From positions 1 through 64,000 of the forward strand of contig JAFRQS010000010.1 in the NCBI GenBank assembly GCA_017428495.1: a stretch of DNA of 64,000 nucleotides, in the 5' to 3' direction. The stretch comes from Bacilli bacterium. Its GTDB lineage: Bacteria; Bacillota_I; Bacilli_A; RF39; UBA660. Below the pieces are notes generated by a model, which was not told the origin of the DNA, did not search any database, and saw only the letters and a program-made list of their open reading frames with translations. This document shows positions 17,999 through 26,894 of this stretch, in pieces; position 1 is the first letter of the stretch; each line of letters opens with the position of its first letter. The position numbers and the translations under genes are program-made.

Positions 17999-18499
17999 AT
18001 GAAAACAAAAACAAAAAAGATTTTAATTACAACTATAATTGTTTTATTGTTAATAACTATAGCATGTTTTGTTTCAGCCCAAATATATAGTAAAAAATTA
18101 GGGGAATTATTTATAACTAGCAAAATATATAATTCAATTTCTAGTGAAAGTACTCCTGGGGCTGGAGAATTTTTATTGATTGCTGGTACACTAGGATTAA
18201 TTACAGATTTTACATCAATTGTAACTTATTATTATTTATTAATTTTTTTACCAATTATTATTATTCTTTCATCAATAATAATTCAAATTATTGCTAGATT
18301 ATTTCAAATTGGAAATCCAAGTAAAACAAAGAATATTATAAGTAAATGCTTATTATGGCTATCTATAGCAATATTAATAATTTTATGTATATATTTCATT
18401 ATATTTGTTGTAGATTTCAAAATAATTTCACATCTTATACCATTATTAATATGCATTGCTGCAATTGTATTAAATATTAAAGAATTAATAAAAAAATAA
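17999..18499 (+). CDS. Small four-helix membrane protein of unknown function
   Basis: 166 residues, not recognised. Hydrophobic segments lie near residues 9-28, 75-98, 118-139 and 142-162; the first is preceded by KTKTKK and could be a signal anchor. A soluble stretch of about 45 residues (30-75) with STPGAGE lies between the first two helices, probably outside. The N-terminal Lys cluster and alternating charges suggest the N terminus inside. AGGAGAT precedes the ATG. It stands alone after the HIT terminator and converges with tRNA-Ala through a bidirectional terminator. Confidence 0.65.
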   Translation: MKTKTKKILITTIIVLLLITIACFVSAQIYSKKLGELFITSKIYNSISSESTPGAGEFLLIAGTLGLITDFTSIVTYYYLLIFLPIIIILSSIIIQIIARLFQIGNPSKTKNIISKCLLWLSIAILIILCIYFIIFVVDFKIISHLIPLLICIAAIVLNIKELIKK

Positions 18500-18526
18500 T
18501 CACAATTATTTCTATATAACAAAAAA

Positions 18527-18550
18527 AACGAACTTAATGTTCGTTATTTT
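18527..18550. terminator. Bidirectional terminator between membrane-protein gene and tRNA-Ala
   Basis: A perfect 7-bp stem (AACGAAC / GTTCGTT) with a 5-base loop has an A run on the left and a T-rich stretch on the right, so it works on both strands. Confidence 0.75.
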
Positions 18551-18555
18551 TCATC

Positions 18556-18632
18556 TGGTGGAGAATAAGGGACTCGAACCCTTGACCCTCTGCGTGCAAG
18601 GCAGATGCTCTAGCCAACTGAGCTAATTCCCC
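18556..18632 (-). tRNA. tRNA-Ala (anticodon TGC)
   Basis: 77 nt with encoded CCA. Acceptor GGGGAAT pairs with ATTCTCC (one G-U pair). Anticodon stem TCTGC/GCAGA encloses CTTGCAC, giving TGC. Confidence 0.95.
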
Positions 18633-18644
18633 AAGACAAGTAGA

Positions 18645-18673
18645 ATTATAACACAGTATAATTCTAGTGTCAA
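18645..18673 (-). promoter_or_regulatory. Consensus promoter of tRNA-Ala
   Basis: On the minus strand a perfect TTGACA (18668-18673) and a perfect TATAAT (18645-18650) are spaced 17 bases, with tRNA-Ala starting 12 bases after the -10 box. It lies directly behind the rbfA stop. Confidence 0.9.
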
Positions 18674-18679
18674 TTGTTT

Positions 18680-19015
18680 TTATTTTGTTTCTTCTATTAT
18701 TTTTTCTATTTTCATACCATATTCTATAGATTCATCATATACAAATTCTAATTCTGGTATTACTCTTAGTGGTAATTTTCTTTTACAAAGAATACTTTTA
18801 ATATAACCTTCTGCATTATTTAAATCATGAATTGCTTTATTTTTCTTTTCAGTATTAAATACTGAACAATATACTTTCGCATAACTTAAATCATCTGCAA
18901 GTTTAACATAAGTTGCTGTAGTTCCAACTATATCCTCATCTCTTATTTCATTATATAAAATATCATTTATTTCTTTTAGTAGTAGATTAGCATATCTTTC
19001 TGTTTTTACTTTCAT
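18680..19015 (-). CDS. rbfA: Ribosome-binding factor A
   Basis: 111 residues, single KH-like domain. It helps mature the 16S rRNA 5' end in the 30S subunit. Recognisable segments are RYANLLLKEINDILYNEI, DLSYAKVYCSVF and LPLRVIPELEFVYDESIEYGMKIEKII. It overlaps infB by four bases at its start, so it is translated by coupling. It is the last gene of the rimP-nusA-ylxR-infB-rbfA operon; the usual downstream truB is not here. Confidence 0.95.
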   Translation of the reverse strand: MKVKTERYANLLLKEINDILYNEIRDEDIVGTTATYVKLADDLSYAKVYCSVFNTEKKNKAIHDLNNAEGYIKSILCKRKLPLRVIPELEFVYDESIEYGMKIEKIIEETK

Positions 19016-21099
19016 CTTTTAATTTCCACCATTTCATAAGATTCAATAACATCTCCCTCTTTTATATCACTATAATCTACAAGAGTTATACCACATTCAA
19101 ATCCTTGTTTAACTTCTTTTACTGAATCTTTTTCTCTTTGTACAGAATTAATACTTCCATCATATACTACTACACCATCTCTAAGTAATCTTGCCTTACT
19201 ATTTGCTTTTATTACTCCATCTGTTACATAAGAACCCGCTATTATACCTACTTTAGAAAATTTAAATAATTTTCTTACTTCTGCTTCTCCTAATACTTTT
19301 TCTTCATATTCAGGATCTAGCATACCTTTCATAGCTTGCTCTAATTCTTCTACTACTTTATAAATAATATTATGAAGTCTTATATCTACATTATACTCTT
19401 TTGCTAATTCCTTAGTTTTAGAACTTGGTCTTACATTAAAACCAATTACTATAGCACTACTTGCATTAGCTAAAACTACATCACTTTCAGTAATAGTACC
19501 TGTTCCACTCCTTATTACATTGGTTTTAACACCTTTTACATCTATCTTTTCTAATGCGTTTTTAACAGCCTCTTCACTACCTTTAACATCAGCTTTTAAA
19601 ACTATATTAATTTCTTTAACACCACTTTCAATCTTAGAAAACAAATCATCAAGTGTTAATGAATTAGTATTCATATTTTGTTTTTGTTTAGCTTTCTCTT
19701 TTCTAGTATCAGCTATTTGTTTAGCTTGTTTTTCTGTCTCAAAAGCCATAAATTTATCTCCAGCACTTGGTATTTCATTAATACCTGTTACTTCTACTGG
19801 AGTACTAGGTAATGCTTCAACAAGATCCATTCCTAAATCATTTTTCAAAGTTCTTACTTTACCAAATGAAGTACCTACTACTATAGGATCTCCTAATCTT
19901 AATGTACCATTTTGAATAAGTAATGTAATTATTCCTCCTACATTTTTATCTAATTTAGCTTCAATTACAGTACCCATAGCATATCTATTAGGATTTGCTT
20001 TTAATTCGGCCATTTCTGCAGTTAAAATTATTGTTTCTAACAATTCATCAATGCCTTGTCCTGTCTTTGCAGAAATATTAACAAATGTAGTATCTCCACC
20101 CCAAGCTTCTGGAGTAAGACCTGCTTCTGTCATTTCTGTTAATACTTTTTCTATATTAGCATCTGGTTTATCAATCTTATTTACAGCTACAATTATAGGC
20201 ACTTTAGCAGCTTTAGCATGATCTATTGCTTCTTTTGTTTGAGGCATTACACCATCATCTGCTGCAACTATTATTATTACAACATCAGTTATAGCAGCAC
20301 CTCTTGCTCTCATTTCAGTAAATGCCGCATGACCTGGTGTATCTATAAATGTTATCTTCTTACCATTCTTTTCTACTTGATATGCACCTATATGTTGAGT
20401 TATACCTCCTGCTTCTCCACTTACTACACTAGTCTTTCTAATTGCATCAAGTAAACTTGTTTTACCATGATCAACATGACCCATAATAGTAACAACTGGT
20501 GGTCTAGGTAATAAATCTTCTTTAGCATCATTTATCTCTAATTTTTCAAAATTAGATGCATCCATTGTCTCTTCTTTTTTTAACTCTTTATTGTAATCTA
20601 TTACAACTAATTCAGCATCATCAAATGATACAGTACTATTTAAATTGGCCATAACTCCTAAAGACATAAACTTCTTTATTAAATTAATAGGATTTTCATT
20701 TAATTCTGAAGCTAACATTGAAAGAGTCATACCTTCTTTATATACAATCTTATTATCCTCTTTATTAGGTGCATTTGATATTAATTTTTCTTTATGCTTA
20801 TACATCTCTTTTTTCTTATTTTTAAAATCACTAGCACTTACTAATTCACTTTTCTTCTTTAATTTTTGTACCTTTACAGTATCAAATGAACTTTTCATAT
20901 TAGACACAATTTCTTCTGCTTTATCAATCAATTCTTCTTCTTCATAAGATTCATAATCAGCATTATCTAAATCTATTACTTGTTCTTCTGATAACATATC
21001 ATCTTTATTAGTAATATTAAATCCTAGTTCTTTACATTTACCTAATATAGCATCGATACTTCTATTTACATCAATTGCATATTCCTCTACTGTCATCAT
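19012..21099 (-). CDS. infB: Translation initiation factor IF-2
   Basis: About 695 residues, short because the N-terminal region is reduced to about 200 residues. It contains an IF2-N-like helix bundle at the very start (TVEEYAIDVNRSIDAILGKCKELG) and a second one (SMLASELNENPINLIKKFMSLG in two parts). The GTPase has GHVDHGKTS near residue 207, DTPGH and NKID, followed by domains II-IV. The ATG at 21099, eight bases after AAGG, is preferred over the GTG at 21108, which overlaps that site. ylxQ, normally between ylxR and infB, is absent. Confidence 0.96.
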   Translation of the reverse strand: MMTVEEYAIDVNRSIDAILGKCKELGFNITNKDDMLSEEQVIDLDNADYESYEEEELIDKAEEIVSNMKSSFDTVKVQKLKKKSELVSASDFKNKKKEMYKHKEKLISNAPNKEDNKIVYKEGMTLSMLASELNENPINLIKKFMSLGVMANLNSTVSFDDAELVVIDYNKELKKEETMDASNFEKLEINDAKEDLLPRPPVVTIMGHVDHGKTSLLDAIRKTSVVSGEAGGITQHIGAYQVEKNGKKITFIDTPGHAAFTEMRARGAAITDVVIIIVAADDGVMPQTKEAIDHAKAAKVPIIVAVNKIDKPDANIEKVLTEMTEAGLTPEAWGGDTTFVNISAKTGQGIDELLETIILTAEMAELKANPNRYAMGTVIEAKLDKNVGGIITLLIQNGTLRLGDPIVVGTSFGKVRTLKNDLGMDLVEALPSTPVEVTGINEIPSAGDKFMAFETEKQAKQIADTRKEKAKQKQNMNTNSLTLDDLFSKIESGVKEINIVLKADVKGSEEAVKNALEKIDVKGVKTNVIRSGTGTITESDVVLANASSAIVIGFNVRPSSKTKELAKEYNVDIRLHNIIYKVVEELEQAMKGMLDPEYEEKVLGEAEVRKLFKFSKVGIIAGSYVTDGVIKANSKARLLRDGVVVYDGSINSVQREKDSVKEVKQGFECGITLVDYSDIKEGDVIESYEMVEIKR

Positions 21100-21115
21100 A
21101 TTAAACACCTTCTTT

Positions 21116-21379
21116 CTAATTATTTATTATATTTTTTAACTCCTCATAAATAGTATTCGGAACTTCTACTTCCAAGTGTTTATCTAACACTTTAGTGTTT
21201 CTTGCTTTATCTACTACAACAATATCTCTCTTAATATATGCTCCTCTACCATTCTTCTTTCCAGTTAAATCAATTTCTACATTATTTTCTGGTGTTCTTA
21301 CAATTCTTATTAAATCTTTCTTTTCACACTTTTCTCTTGTAACAACACAACTTCTCATAGGTATTTTTTTCTGTTTCAT
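21116..21379 (-). CDS. ylxR: YlxR/RnpM RNA-binding protein
   Basis: 87 residues. The RSCVVTREKCEKKDLIRIVR start and GKKNGRGAYIKRD motif define the YlxR family. Recent work in Bacillus names it RnpM, a regulator of RNase P; that assignment is from family knowledge. It is basic and cytoplasmic. It lies seven bases after nusA and 16 bases before infB in the operon. Confidence 0.92.
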   Translation of the reverse strand: MKQKKIPMRSCVVTREKCEKKDLIRIVRTPENNVEIDLTGKKNGRGAYIKRDIVVVDKARNTKVLDKHLEVEVPNTIYEELKNIINN

Positions 21380-21386
21380 AAATCAC

Positions 21387-22469
21387 CTATTCAAATCCAA
21401 TATTAATACCAGATTCCCTTAACTCAGCACTTGTTTTAACATCTATTCTATATTTAGTTAATCTTGCTGCAAGACGTACATTTTGACCTTTCTTACCAAT
21501 AGCAAGAGATAATTGATCACCATCTGCAACTGCAAGTGCAACATTTTCTTTTGGATCCATAATTATAACATTAACTTCCTTAGCAGGGCTTAAAGCATTT
21601 TTAATAAATGTAACTGGGTCCTTATCATATAATACTATATCCAATTTTTCTCCATTTAATTCCTTCATTATTCTAGATATTCTAGAACTTTTTTCACCAA
21701 TACATGCTCCTATAGCATCTACTTTTGGATTATCTGAATATACTGCAACTTTACTTCTACTTCCTGGATCTCTTGCAACACTATATAACTTAACTATACC
21801 TTCAGCAAGTTCTGGTACTTCAAGTTCAAGTAATCTTTTAACAAATCCATAATGAGCACGAGATAATAGTATTAATGGTCCTTTACCTGTATCTTCTATT
21901 TTAGTAGCATATACCTTAATAGATGAACCCATCTCTATCTTTTCTCCAGGTATTAATTCTTTCTTAGCTAATATACCATGAGCTCTACCTAAATCAATAT
22001 AATAATTTAGAGCATCCTCTCTCGAAACTTGACCAACTAATAATTCATCTTGTTTACCCTCAAACTCACTCATTATACTATTTCTTTCAGCTTCTCTTAT
22101 CTTTTGAGTAACTACTTGTTTTGCAGTACTTGTAGCAACTCTACCAAAATCTTTTGGTGTAACCTCAGTTTCAATAGTTTCACCTATAGTAATTCCAGGT
22201 ACCATTTTAACTGCATCAGGAAGTAATATCTTGCTATCTTTTTCTTCATCTTCTTCATTTATTTCATCAACAACATGAAGAACACTAAATACTTTAATTT
22301 CACCAGTATCCTTATTAATATCTACTCTTACATTAGTCTTAGAATCAAAATTCTTTTTATAAGCACTAGTAAGAGCAAGTTCCATAGCATCAAATATCAA
22401 ATCCTTTTCAATACCTTTTTCCTTAGCAACTATATCAACTGCTTTAATAAATTCTTCCTTATTCATCAT
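21387..22469 (-). CDS. nusA: Transcription termination/antitermination factor NusA
   Basis: 360 residues, the short Bacillota form without C-terminal acidic repeats. Order: N-terminal RNA polymerase-binding domain (FDAMELALTSAYKKNFD), S1 domain (around 135-200, DELLVGQVSREDA), KH1 (IGACIGEKSSRISRIMKELNGE) and KH2 (LSLAIGKKGQNVRLAARLT). It binds the RNA exit region of RNA polymerase and promotes pausing and termination. It overlaps the rimP end by about ten bases. Confidence 0.96.
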   Translation of the reverse strand: MMNKEEFIKAVDIVAKEKGIEKDLIFDAMELALTSAYKKNFDSKTNVRVDINKDTGEIKVFSVLHVVDEINEEDEEKDSKILLPDAVKMVPGITIGETIETEVTPKDFGRVATSTAKQVVTQKIREAERNSIMSEFEGKQDELLVGQVSREDALNYYIDLGRAHGILAKKELIPGEKIEMGSSIKVYATKIEDTGKGPLILLSRAHYGFVKRLLELEVPELAEGIVKLYSVARDPGSRSKVAVYSDNPKVDAIGACIGEKSSRISRIMKELNGEKLDIVLYDKDPVTFIKNALSPAKEVNVIIMDPKENVALAVADGDQLSLAIGKKGQNVRLAARLTKYRIDVKTSAELRESGINIGFE

Positions 22470-22719
22470 TTCCTCCCTTTTCTATTGAAGATATATCTAG
22501 TATATAAGATTCATCAATAAAATCTTTTTCATCCAATATAGGATTAACTATATTAGTAACCTCTACACAATCATCAATATTTATAAATGGTTCTTTATCT
22601 ATAAATATCCTTAAAAATAATGTGCCATTCTCTTTCTCTAATTTTATTTCTTTAATTTCAATACCCAAATCATTAATAGGTTTTGAAATAGCATCTTTAA
22701 CTTTACTTTCTATACTCAT
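22459..22719 (-). CDS. rimP: RimP-like protein, N-terminal domain only
   Basis: 86 residues from the ATG at 22719 with GGAGGT upstream; a longer frame to 22788 lacks a site and runs through a leader hairpin. The text matches the RimP N-terminal domain (PINDLGIEIKEIKLEKENG, LFLRIFID, IDDCVEVTNIVNPILDE, ILDISS). Family members continue after ISS with PGxxRPL and an SH3-like C-terminal domain of about 70 residues; here the gene ends at once and nusA starts. RimP assists 30S assembly. The truncation is real in this sequence unless there is an assembly error. Confidence 0.85.
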   Translation of the reverse strand: MSIESKVKDAISKPINDLGIEIKEIKLEKENGTLFLRIFIDKEPFINIDDCVEVTNIVNPILDEKDFIDESYILDISSIEKGGNDE

Positions 22720-22735
22720 ATAACCTCCAATTAAT

Positions 22736-22764
22736 AGAAAGAGCAGGACTTTGTCCCACTCTTC
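22736..22764 (-). promoter_or_regulatory. Leader hairpin upstream of rimP
   Basis: The transcript start region contains a strong GC-rich stem in an AT-rich setting: AAGAGTGGGAC / GTCCTGCTCTT with a 3-base loop and one mismatched step. It is not followed by a T run, so it is not a standard terminator. Similar AAGAGTGGG hairpins precede rimP in other Bacillota (recollection). A role in NusA autoregulation or mRNA stability is possible. Confidence 0.55.
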
Positions 22765-22776
22765 GTTGCTACTTGT

Positions 22777-22804
22777 ATTATAACACATAATATTTAAAAT
22801 ACAA
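22777..22804 (-). promoter_or_regulatory. Promoter of the rimP-nusA-ylxR-infB-rbfA operon
   Basis: TTGTAT (22799-22804) and TATAAT (22777-22782) on the minus strand, 16 bases apart, place the start just ahead of the leader hairpin. Confidence 0.6.
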
Positions 22805-22808
22805 TAAA

Positions 22809-22833
22809 AAAAGAATAAGTTATTTACTTATTC
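22809..22833 (-). terminator. Terminator of yebC
   Basis: A perfect 8-bp stem (GAATAAGT / ACTTATTC) with a 5-base loop and a T run on the minus strand. The yebC stop codon lies within it. Confidence 0.7.
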
Positions 22834-23544
22834 CCCTAATTCTACATTATGATATACGTTTTGAACATCTTCTACGTCATCTAATAGTTTTAATAGTTTC
22901 TTAAATATTTCTAAATCTTCACCAACTAATGTTACTTTTTCTTTAGGTAATGTAGTTATTTCATCCACATCAAATGTTATATCTTTTTTATAATCTGTTA
23001 TTGCATTTTTTATTTTAAATAAATCTTGTGGATTACCATATAAAGTTATAGTATCATCTTCTACTTCTATTTCTGCATCTACTTCACCATTAATAAGTGC
23101 TTCTAATGTTTCATCTTCAGTAAGTCCTTTAAAACTTAATACGCATAGATTATCATACATATAAGATACGGATCCAGATACTCCTAATTTACAATGTGCT
23201 TTTGAAAATGCCGCTCTTACATCACTAACTGCTCTATTTACATTATCTGTTAAGCAATCTATAAGTAATGTTGAAGAACCAGGTCCAAATCCTTCATATC
23301 TTAAACTATCATATGATTCATCTACACCACTATTTACTTTATCTATCGCTCTATTTATTATATCACTTGGTACTTGTTCTTTCTTTGCTTTTTCTATTAA
23401 TCTTTTTAATGTTGGATTAGCATCTGGATCAGTACTCTTTTTAGCAGCACTATATATTTCTTTTGCATACATTGCATATATTTTACCTCTTGCTGCTCCT
23501 GTTTTTTGAATTGATGCCTTTCTTACTTCATAAGCTCTACCCAT
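22828..23544 (-). CDS. yebC: YebC/PmpR family protein
   Basis: 238 residues, full length. The N terminus is typical (GRAYEVRKASIQKTGAARGK), followed by DANPTLKRLIEKAKKEQVPSDIINRAI and YEGFGPGSSTLLIDCLTDN. YebC proteins bind DNA or act as translation factors at difficult proline stretches, depending on the member; the role here is not determined. GAGGTGATATT precedes the ATG. Single gene with its own terminator. Confidence 0.93.
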   Translation of the reverse strand: MGRAYEVRKASIQKTGAARGKIYAMYAKEIYSAAKKSTDPDANPTLKRLIEKAKKEQVPSDIINRAIDKVNSGVDESYDSLRYEGFGPGSSTLLIDCLTDNVNRAVSDVRAAFSKAHCKLGVSGSVSYMYDNLCVLSFKGLTEDETLEALINGEVDAEIEVEDDTITLYGNPQDLFKIKNAITDYKKDITFDVDEITTLPKEKVTLVGEDLEIFKKLLKLLDDVEDVQNVYHNVELGE

Positions 23545-23562
23545 AATATCACCTCAAACCAG

Positions 23563-24138
23563 TTATATTTTACACTTTTTTATAATCCTTTTCAACTGCT
23601 TTTTCATTCTAAATTCATATAGTGCATATAATATTGCTACTACTATTAATAGTAATACTATCCATATGCTTAGATTATTATTCTCTACTTTTTCATTATT
23701 CCAAATACCAAGTTGTGAAGATTGTGCTTTCTTTTCATGAACTTGTAATATATCTACATACTTATATTTAGCATATAAATACGCTACTTTACCATATCCA
23801 TTCTTTATTAATTCATCATTTAATAATTCATCATCTACATATACCCATGCTAATACTCTTCCATATTTATCCGTTTCACTACTTTTTGAATCATATTCTA
23901 ATTCTATTTTTTTTGCTTTTTTTATTAAATTGCATGTATAATTACTAGCTTCTTTTGCATAATATTCTTTCTTATTTACTTCTGGAGTATCTACTGCAAG
24001 TAATCGTACAGTTATTTCTTCCTTTTTTCTAATTACTTTAATTGTATCTCCATCTACACATCCACTATATTTTACAACTTCTTTTGCAGATACAAAAAAA
24101 GGAAATATAAGTAATAATACTAATATTAACTTTTTCAT
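23563..24138 (-). CDS. Secreted, membrane-anchored thermonuclease-like protein
   Basis: 191 residues. A signal peptide (KKLILVLLLIFPFFVSA) is followed by a staphylococcal-nuclease fold: YSGCVDGDTIKV, VRLLAVDTPEV, the Arg in DKYGRVLAWVYVDD, and KNGYGKVAYLYAKYKYV. A C-terminal transmembrane segment (about 155-173) is followed by a very basic tail, so the nuclease domain faces outside and is held at the membrane. It may degrade external nucleic acid for nutrition or DNA uptake. It starts four bases after the HerA-type gene stop, so the two are co-transcribed. Confidence 0.88.
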   Translation of the reverse strand: MKKLILVLLLIFPFFVSAKEVVKYSGCVDGDTIKVIRKKEEITVRLLAVDTPEVNKKEYYAKEASNYTCNLIKKAKKIELEYDSKSSETDKYGRVLAWVYVDDELLNDELIKNGYGKVAYLYAKYKYVDILQVHEKKAQSSQLGIWNNEKVENNNLSIWIVLLLIVVAILYALYEFRMKKQLKRIIKKCKI

Positions 24139-24141
24139 ACT

Positions 24142-25887
24142 CTAATACCAAGAAGTACTTACATCTATACTTTGTGAAAGTGGTGTTGGATTTGGCATAT
24201 CTAGTTTAATTTGTAATGGTAATTTAAATGCTACTCCAAATGCCATACAATTTCCTGGTTGTAATACTTTAAATCTATCTACTATTTCTTCAGTAACATT
24301 TGGCACCATCTCTTTTATATATGCTAAATCTTTAGGATGCTGCATTCTAAATACCATAAAATTTGTACACTGACTTATTGCTGTTTCACTTATTTCTGAT
24401 GGTCTTTGGCTTATCATCCCAAGTATTACACCATATTTTCTTCCTTCTTTAGTGATTCTTTCAAATATATTATATCCAAGTATTTCTATATCTGAATCAT
24501 TTTGTACATATCTATGTGCTTCTTCTAAAAGTATATGTACTGGGAATGATGCTCTATTCTCTAATTCTAATGAGAATTCAAATAATTGCTTTGATAAAAT
24601 TTTTACTAACACTTTAGCAAATCTATCATCTACATAACTTATATTAAACGCTATTACTTGTATTTTTTCGCCTAATCTTGTATGTACTAAGCTTTGAATA
24701 AATTGTTCTTTAGTAATATACGTATCAAGATTAAAATATTCACTATAACTTCCATTTATTAATGACTCTAATCTTACTTTTAATACATGATTATCATCAT
24801 ATACCTTATTACTCTTTAATAATCCTTCTGATATAAATGCAAAATCAAATGCTTGACTCAAATGTTGTAATGTATAAGGGTAAGTCCCATCTGGTAATGA
24901 CAACTCTAACCCATCTTTTATGAATGAACTAAAGAATTGGCCTACTAATTGCATTTCAGGTAATTTTCCATCTTTATCAATTATTAAACATTGTCTTAAT
25001 GGTCTAGTCCAACCTGGTACTACAACCTTACTATCTAAGTTCAAATCTTTTGTATTAAATTGAGTTAATACAGCAAATATTTGATCTCTTATTTGTGAAG
25101 GAGTTCCTCCACTATACAATAGTTCATTTAATGCTCTTGCAATTATATCATTTTTGTAAGTAATTACTTCTGCTTCATCTCTTGCAAAAATGCTTACCAA
25201 TTTTAAAGCCTTTTCAATTATTGGTAACTGAGTAGATTTAGTTGCGCCAAGTAATAATGCATAATCATCTACATCTAATAACCATAAAGGTATTTTTAGC
25301 AACTCAGTACCTGCTTCTTGAAACTCTTCTGTCTTTGTTGTATAAACTTTTAATACATTCTTATTTTCCATAGCAAATGCTTTATTGTATTCACCATATG
25401 CATCAAATAAGAAGAAATTAGAATTCTTTGGGAATTCATTTTGCATTAATAAATTTTGTATCAATCTAGTTAATCCATGAGATTTACCACTACCTGTATT
25501 ACCTAGTATTGCAAAATGATTACTAAATAAATCATTCACTTTTGCATATACTTTATAATTTCCATATTGAGGAAGTGTTCCAATATATACACTTCTTTCA
25601 TTAGTATTGCCAATTATTATTGGCAATTCTTCATTCTTTATTATTCGACATATTGCATTATAAAAAGGTTTCCTAGAAATTCCCGGCACAAATCTATTAT
25701 TTACTATTTCACCTACTAATGATACCTTAGCAAAGCTTTTATCTATCGAAGATATCTCACCTATTATTATCTTATCATTTGTATCGAAGGCAACATGGAA
25801 ATTTATTATATCTTTCTTTATATTATCATCTATAGTTAATTCAACAGTTACTGTTGTTTTTCCTATCTCTATTACTTTACCTATCAT
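24142..25887 (-). CDS. HerA-type hexameric ATPase (DUF87)
   Basis: 581 residues from the ATG at 25887 with AAGGG upstream; a longer ATG at 25917 lies across the preceding gene. A HAS-barrel-like N-terminal domain (residues 1-65) precedes the RecA-like motor with Walker A GNTGSGKS (129-136), the strand NFFLFDAYGEYNKAF, Walker B HILLEEAHRYV and ITKEGRKYGVILGMISQRPSEIS with an arginine finger region. HerA proteins pump DNA and work with nucleases such as NurA, or with effector nucleases in some defence systems. No NurA is adjacent. Context is a DUF2207-like membrane protein and a secreted nuclease. Confidence 0.85.
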   Translation of the reverse strand: MIGKVIEIGKTTVTVELTIDDNIKKDIINFHVAFDTNDKIIIGEISSIDKSFAKVSLVGEIVNNRFVPGISRKPFYNAICRIIKNEELPIIIGNTNERSVYIGTLPQYGNYKVYAKVNDLFSNHFAILGNTGSGKSHGLTRLIQNLLMQNEFPKNSNFFLFDAYGEYNKAFAMENKNVLKVYTTKTEEFQEAGTELLKIPLWLLDVDDYALLLGATKSTQLPIIEKALKLVSIFARDEAEVITYKNDIIARALNELLYSGGTPSQIRDQIFAVLTQFNTKDLNLDSKVVVPGWTRPLRQCLIIDKDGKLPEMQLVGQFFSSFIKDGLELSLPDGTYPYTLQHLSQAFDFAFISEGLLKSNKVYDDNHVLKVRLESLINGSYSEYFNLDTYITKEQFIQSLVHTRLGEKIQVIAFNISYVDDRFAKVLVKILSKQLFEFSLELENRASFPVHILLEEAHRYVQNDSDIEILGYNIFERITKEGRKYGVILGMISQRPSEISETAISQCTNFMVFRMQHPKDLAYIKEMVPNVTEEIVDRFKVLQPGNCMAFGVAFKLPLQIKLDMPNPTPLSQSIDVSTSWY

Positions 25888-25888
25888 T

Positions 25889-26887
25889 TTACACCCTTCT
25901 TCCATTATTTTTTGCATATATACAACTTTTTATATTAACACTATTGATACTTTTACGTATTATCTTTTCTATATCATCAAATATAGATGCATTCATTATA
26001 GAAAGTATCATATTATTTGCAAATACATTATTATCTAATAAATATTTTTCCATTAATACTTTTTTAAATGGATAATATGAATCTAATACATATGCATATA
26101 AAGAAAATAATTCTAATGTATTATTATCTAACATATTCAAATCATTAGATTTATCTATATAATTCTTAAATTCTAACCATTCCTTATATTCTTCAATCGA
26201 TTCTTCACTAATTTTCTTTAAATTATTTGTAATTACACTTACTATAGCAGCAATTAAAAATATAACTATTGCTATAAATATATGTTTTGTAAATACCACA
26301 TTATAAAATGCTATAATAAATGATATTACCAAATAAAATAAATAATCCTCCAATATATTCTTTATTGATTTAAAATACTTATCTTTTATACATTCATATT
26401 CACATGTCATCTTCCATTCTTTTATTACAGATGACATATATCCTATATTCTTTTTACAACATTTTTTAATCGATGATAATGATACATTTTCTTTATTACC
26501 AATATCCATAAAAAGTATCTTTTTTACATTATTTTGATTATTTGTTAATTCTTCATCCTTTATCTTATTATCAATAAAATAATATTCTTCATTACTTCTT
26601 TTTAAAGAAATAGAATTCTTTAATATAAGTTCAAAAATAGTACACACAAATGTCTTGGCATCAATTTTTCTTTTATATAAATATCTTATATGTGATGGAT
26701 AATTATCATTAGGAAGATGATTTAATACTTTTTTTGAAACTATCTTTTTATCTTTAATTTTTAATAATTTTATAATTTGATATATTGTATACAATGCCCA
26801 AAAAATTGTTAAAATCAATGTCATATAATTTCTTATTTCTTTTATACATGCCATTGATAAAGTTAAAATAATTACTATAACTTTCAT
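25889..26887 (-). CDS. DUF2207-like membrane protein, lacking the N-terminal domain
   Basis: 332 residues. The segment HLPNDNYPSHIRYLYKRKIDAKTF with a following winged-helix-like stretch (ELILKNSISLKRSNEEYYFI) and EYKEWLEFKNYIDKSNDLNML plus LELFSLYAYVLD are typical of the cytoplasmic part of DUF2207/YciQ-type proteins. Hydrophobic segments lie near 1-37 and 185-228. The large extracellular N-terminal domain of full-length members is missing. It ends two bases before the HerA-type start and so forms an operon with it. Function unknown. Confidence 0.6.
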   Translation of the reverse strand: MKVIVIILTLSMACIKEIRNYMTLILTIFWALYTIYQIIKLLKIKDKKIVSKKVLNHLPNDNYPSHIRYLYKRKIDAKTFVCTIFELILKNSISLKRSNEEYYFIDNKIKDEELTNNQNNVKKILFMDIGNKENVSLSSIKKCCKKNIGYMSSVIKEWKMTCEYECIKDKYFKSIKNILEDYLFYLVISFIIAFYNVVFTKHIFIAIVIFLIAAIVSVITNNLKKISEESIEEYKEWLEFKNYIDKSNDLNMLDNNTLELFSLYAYVLDSYYPFKKVLMEKYLLDNNVFANNMILSIMNASIFDDIEKIIRKSINSVNIKSCIYAKNNGRRV

Positions 26888-26894
26888 GTATTAC

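Noticed and set aside
19520-19915. Open frame of about 131 codons on the + strand inside infB
   Set aside because: It is a mirror frame of a well-recognised gene with no start signal.
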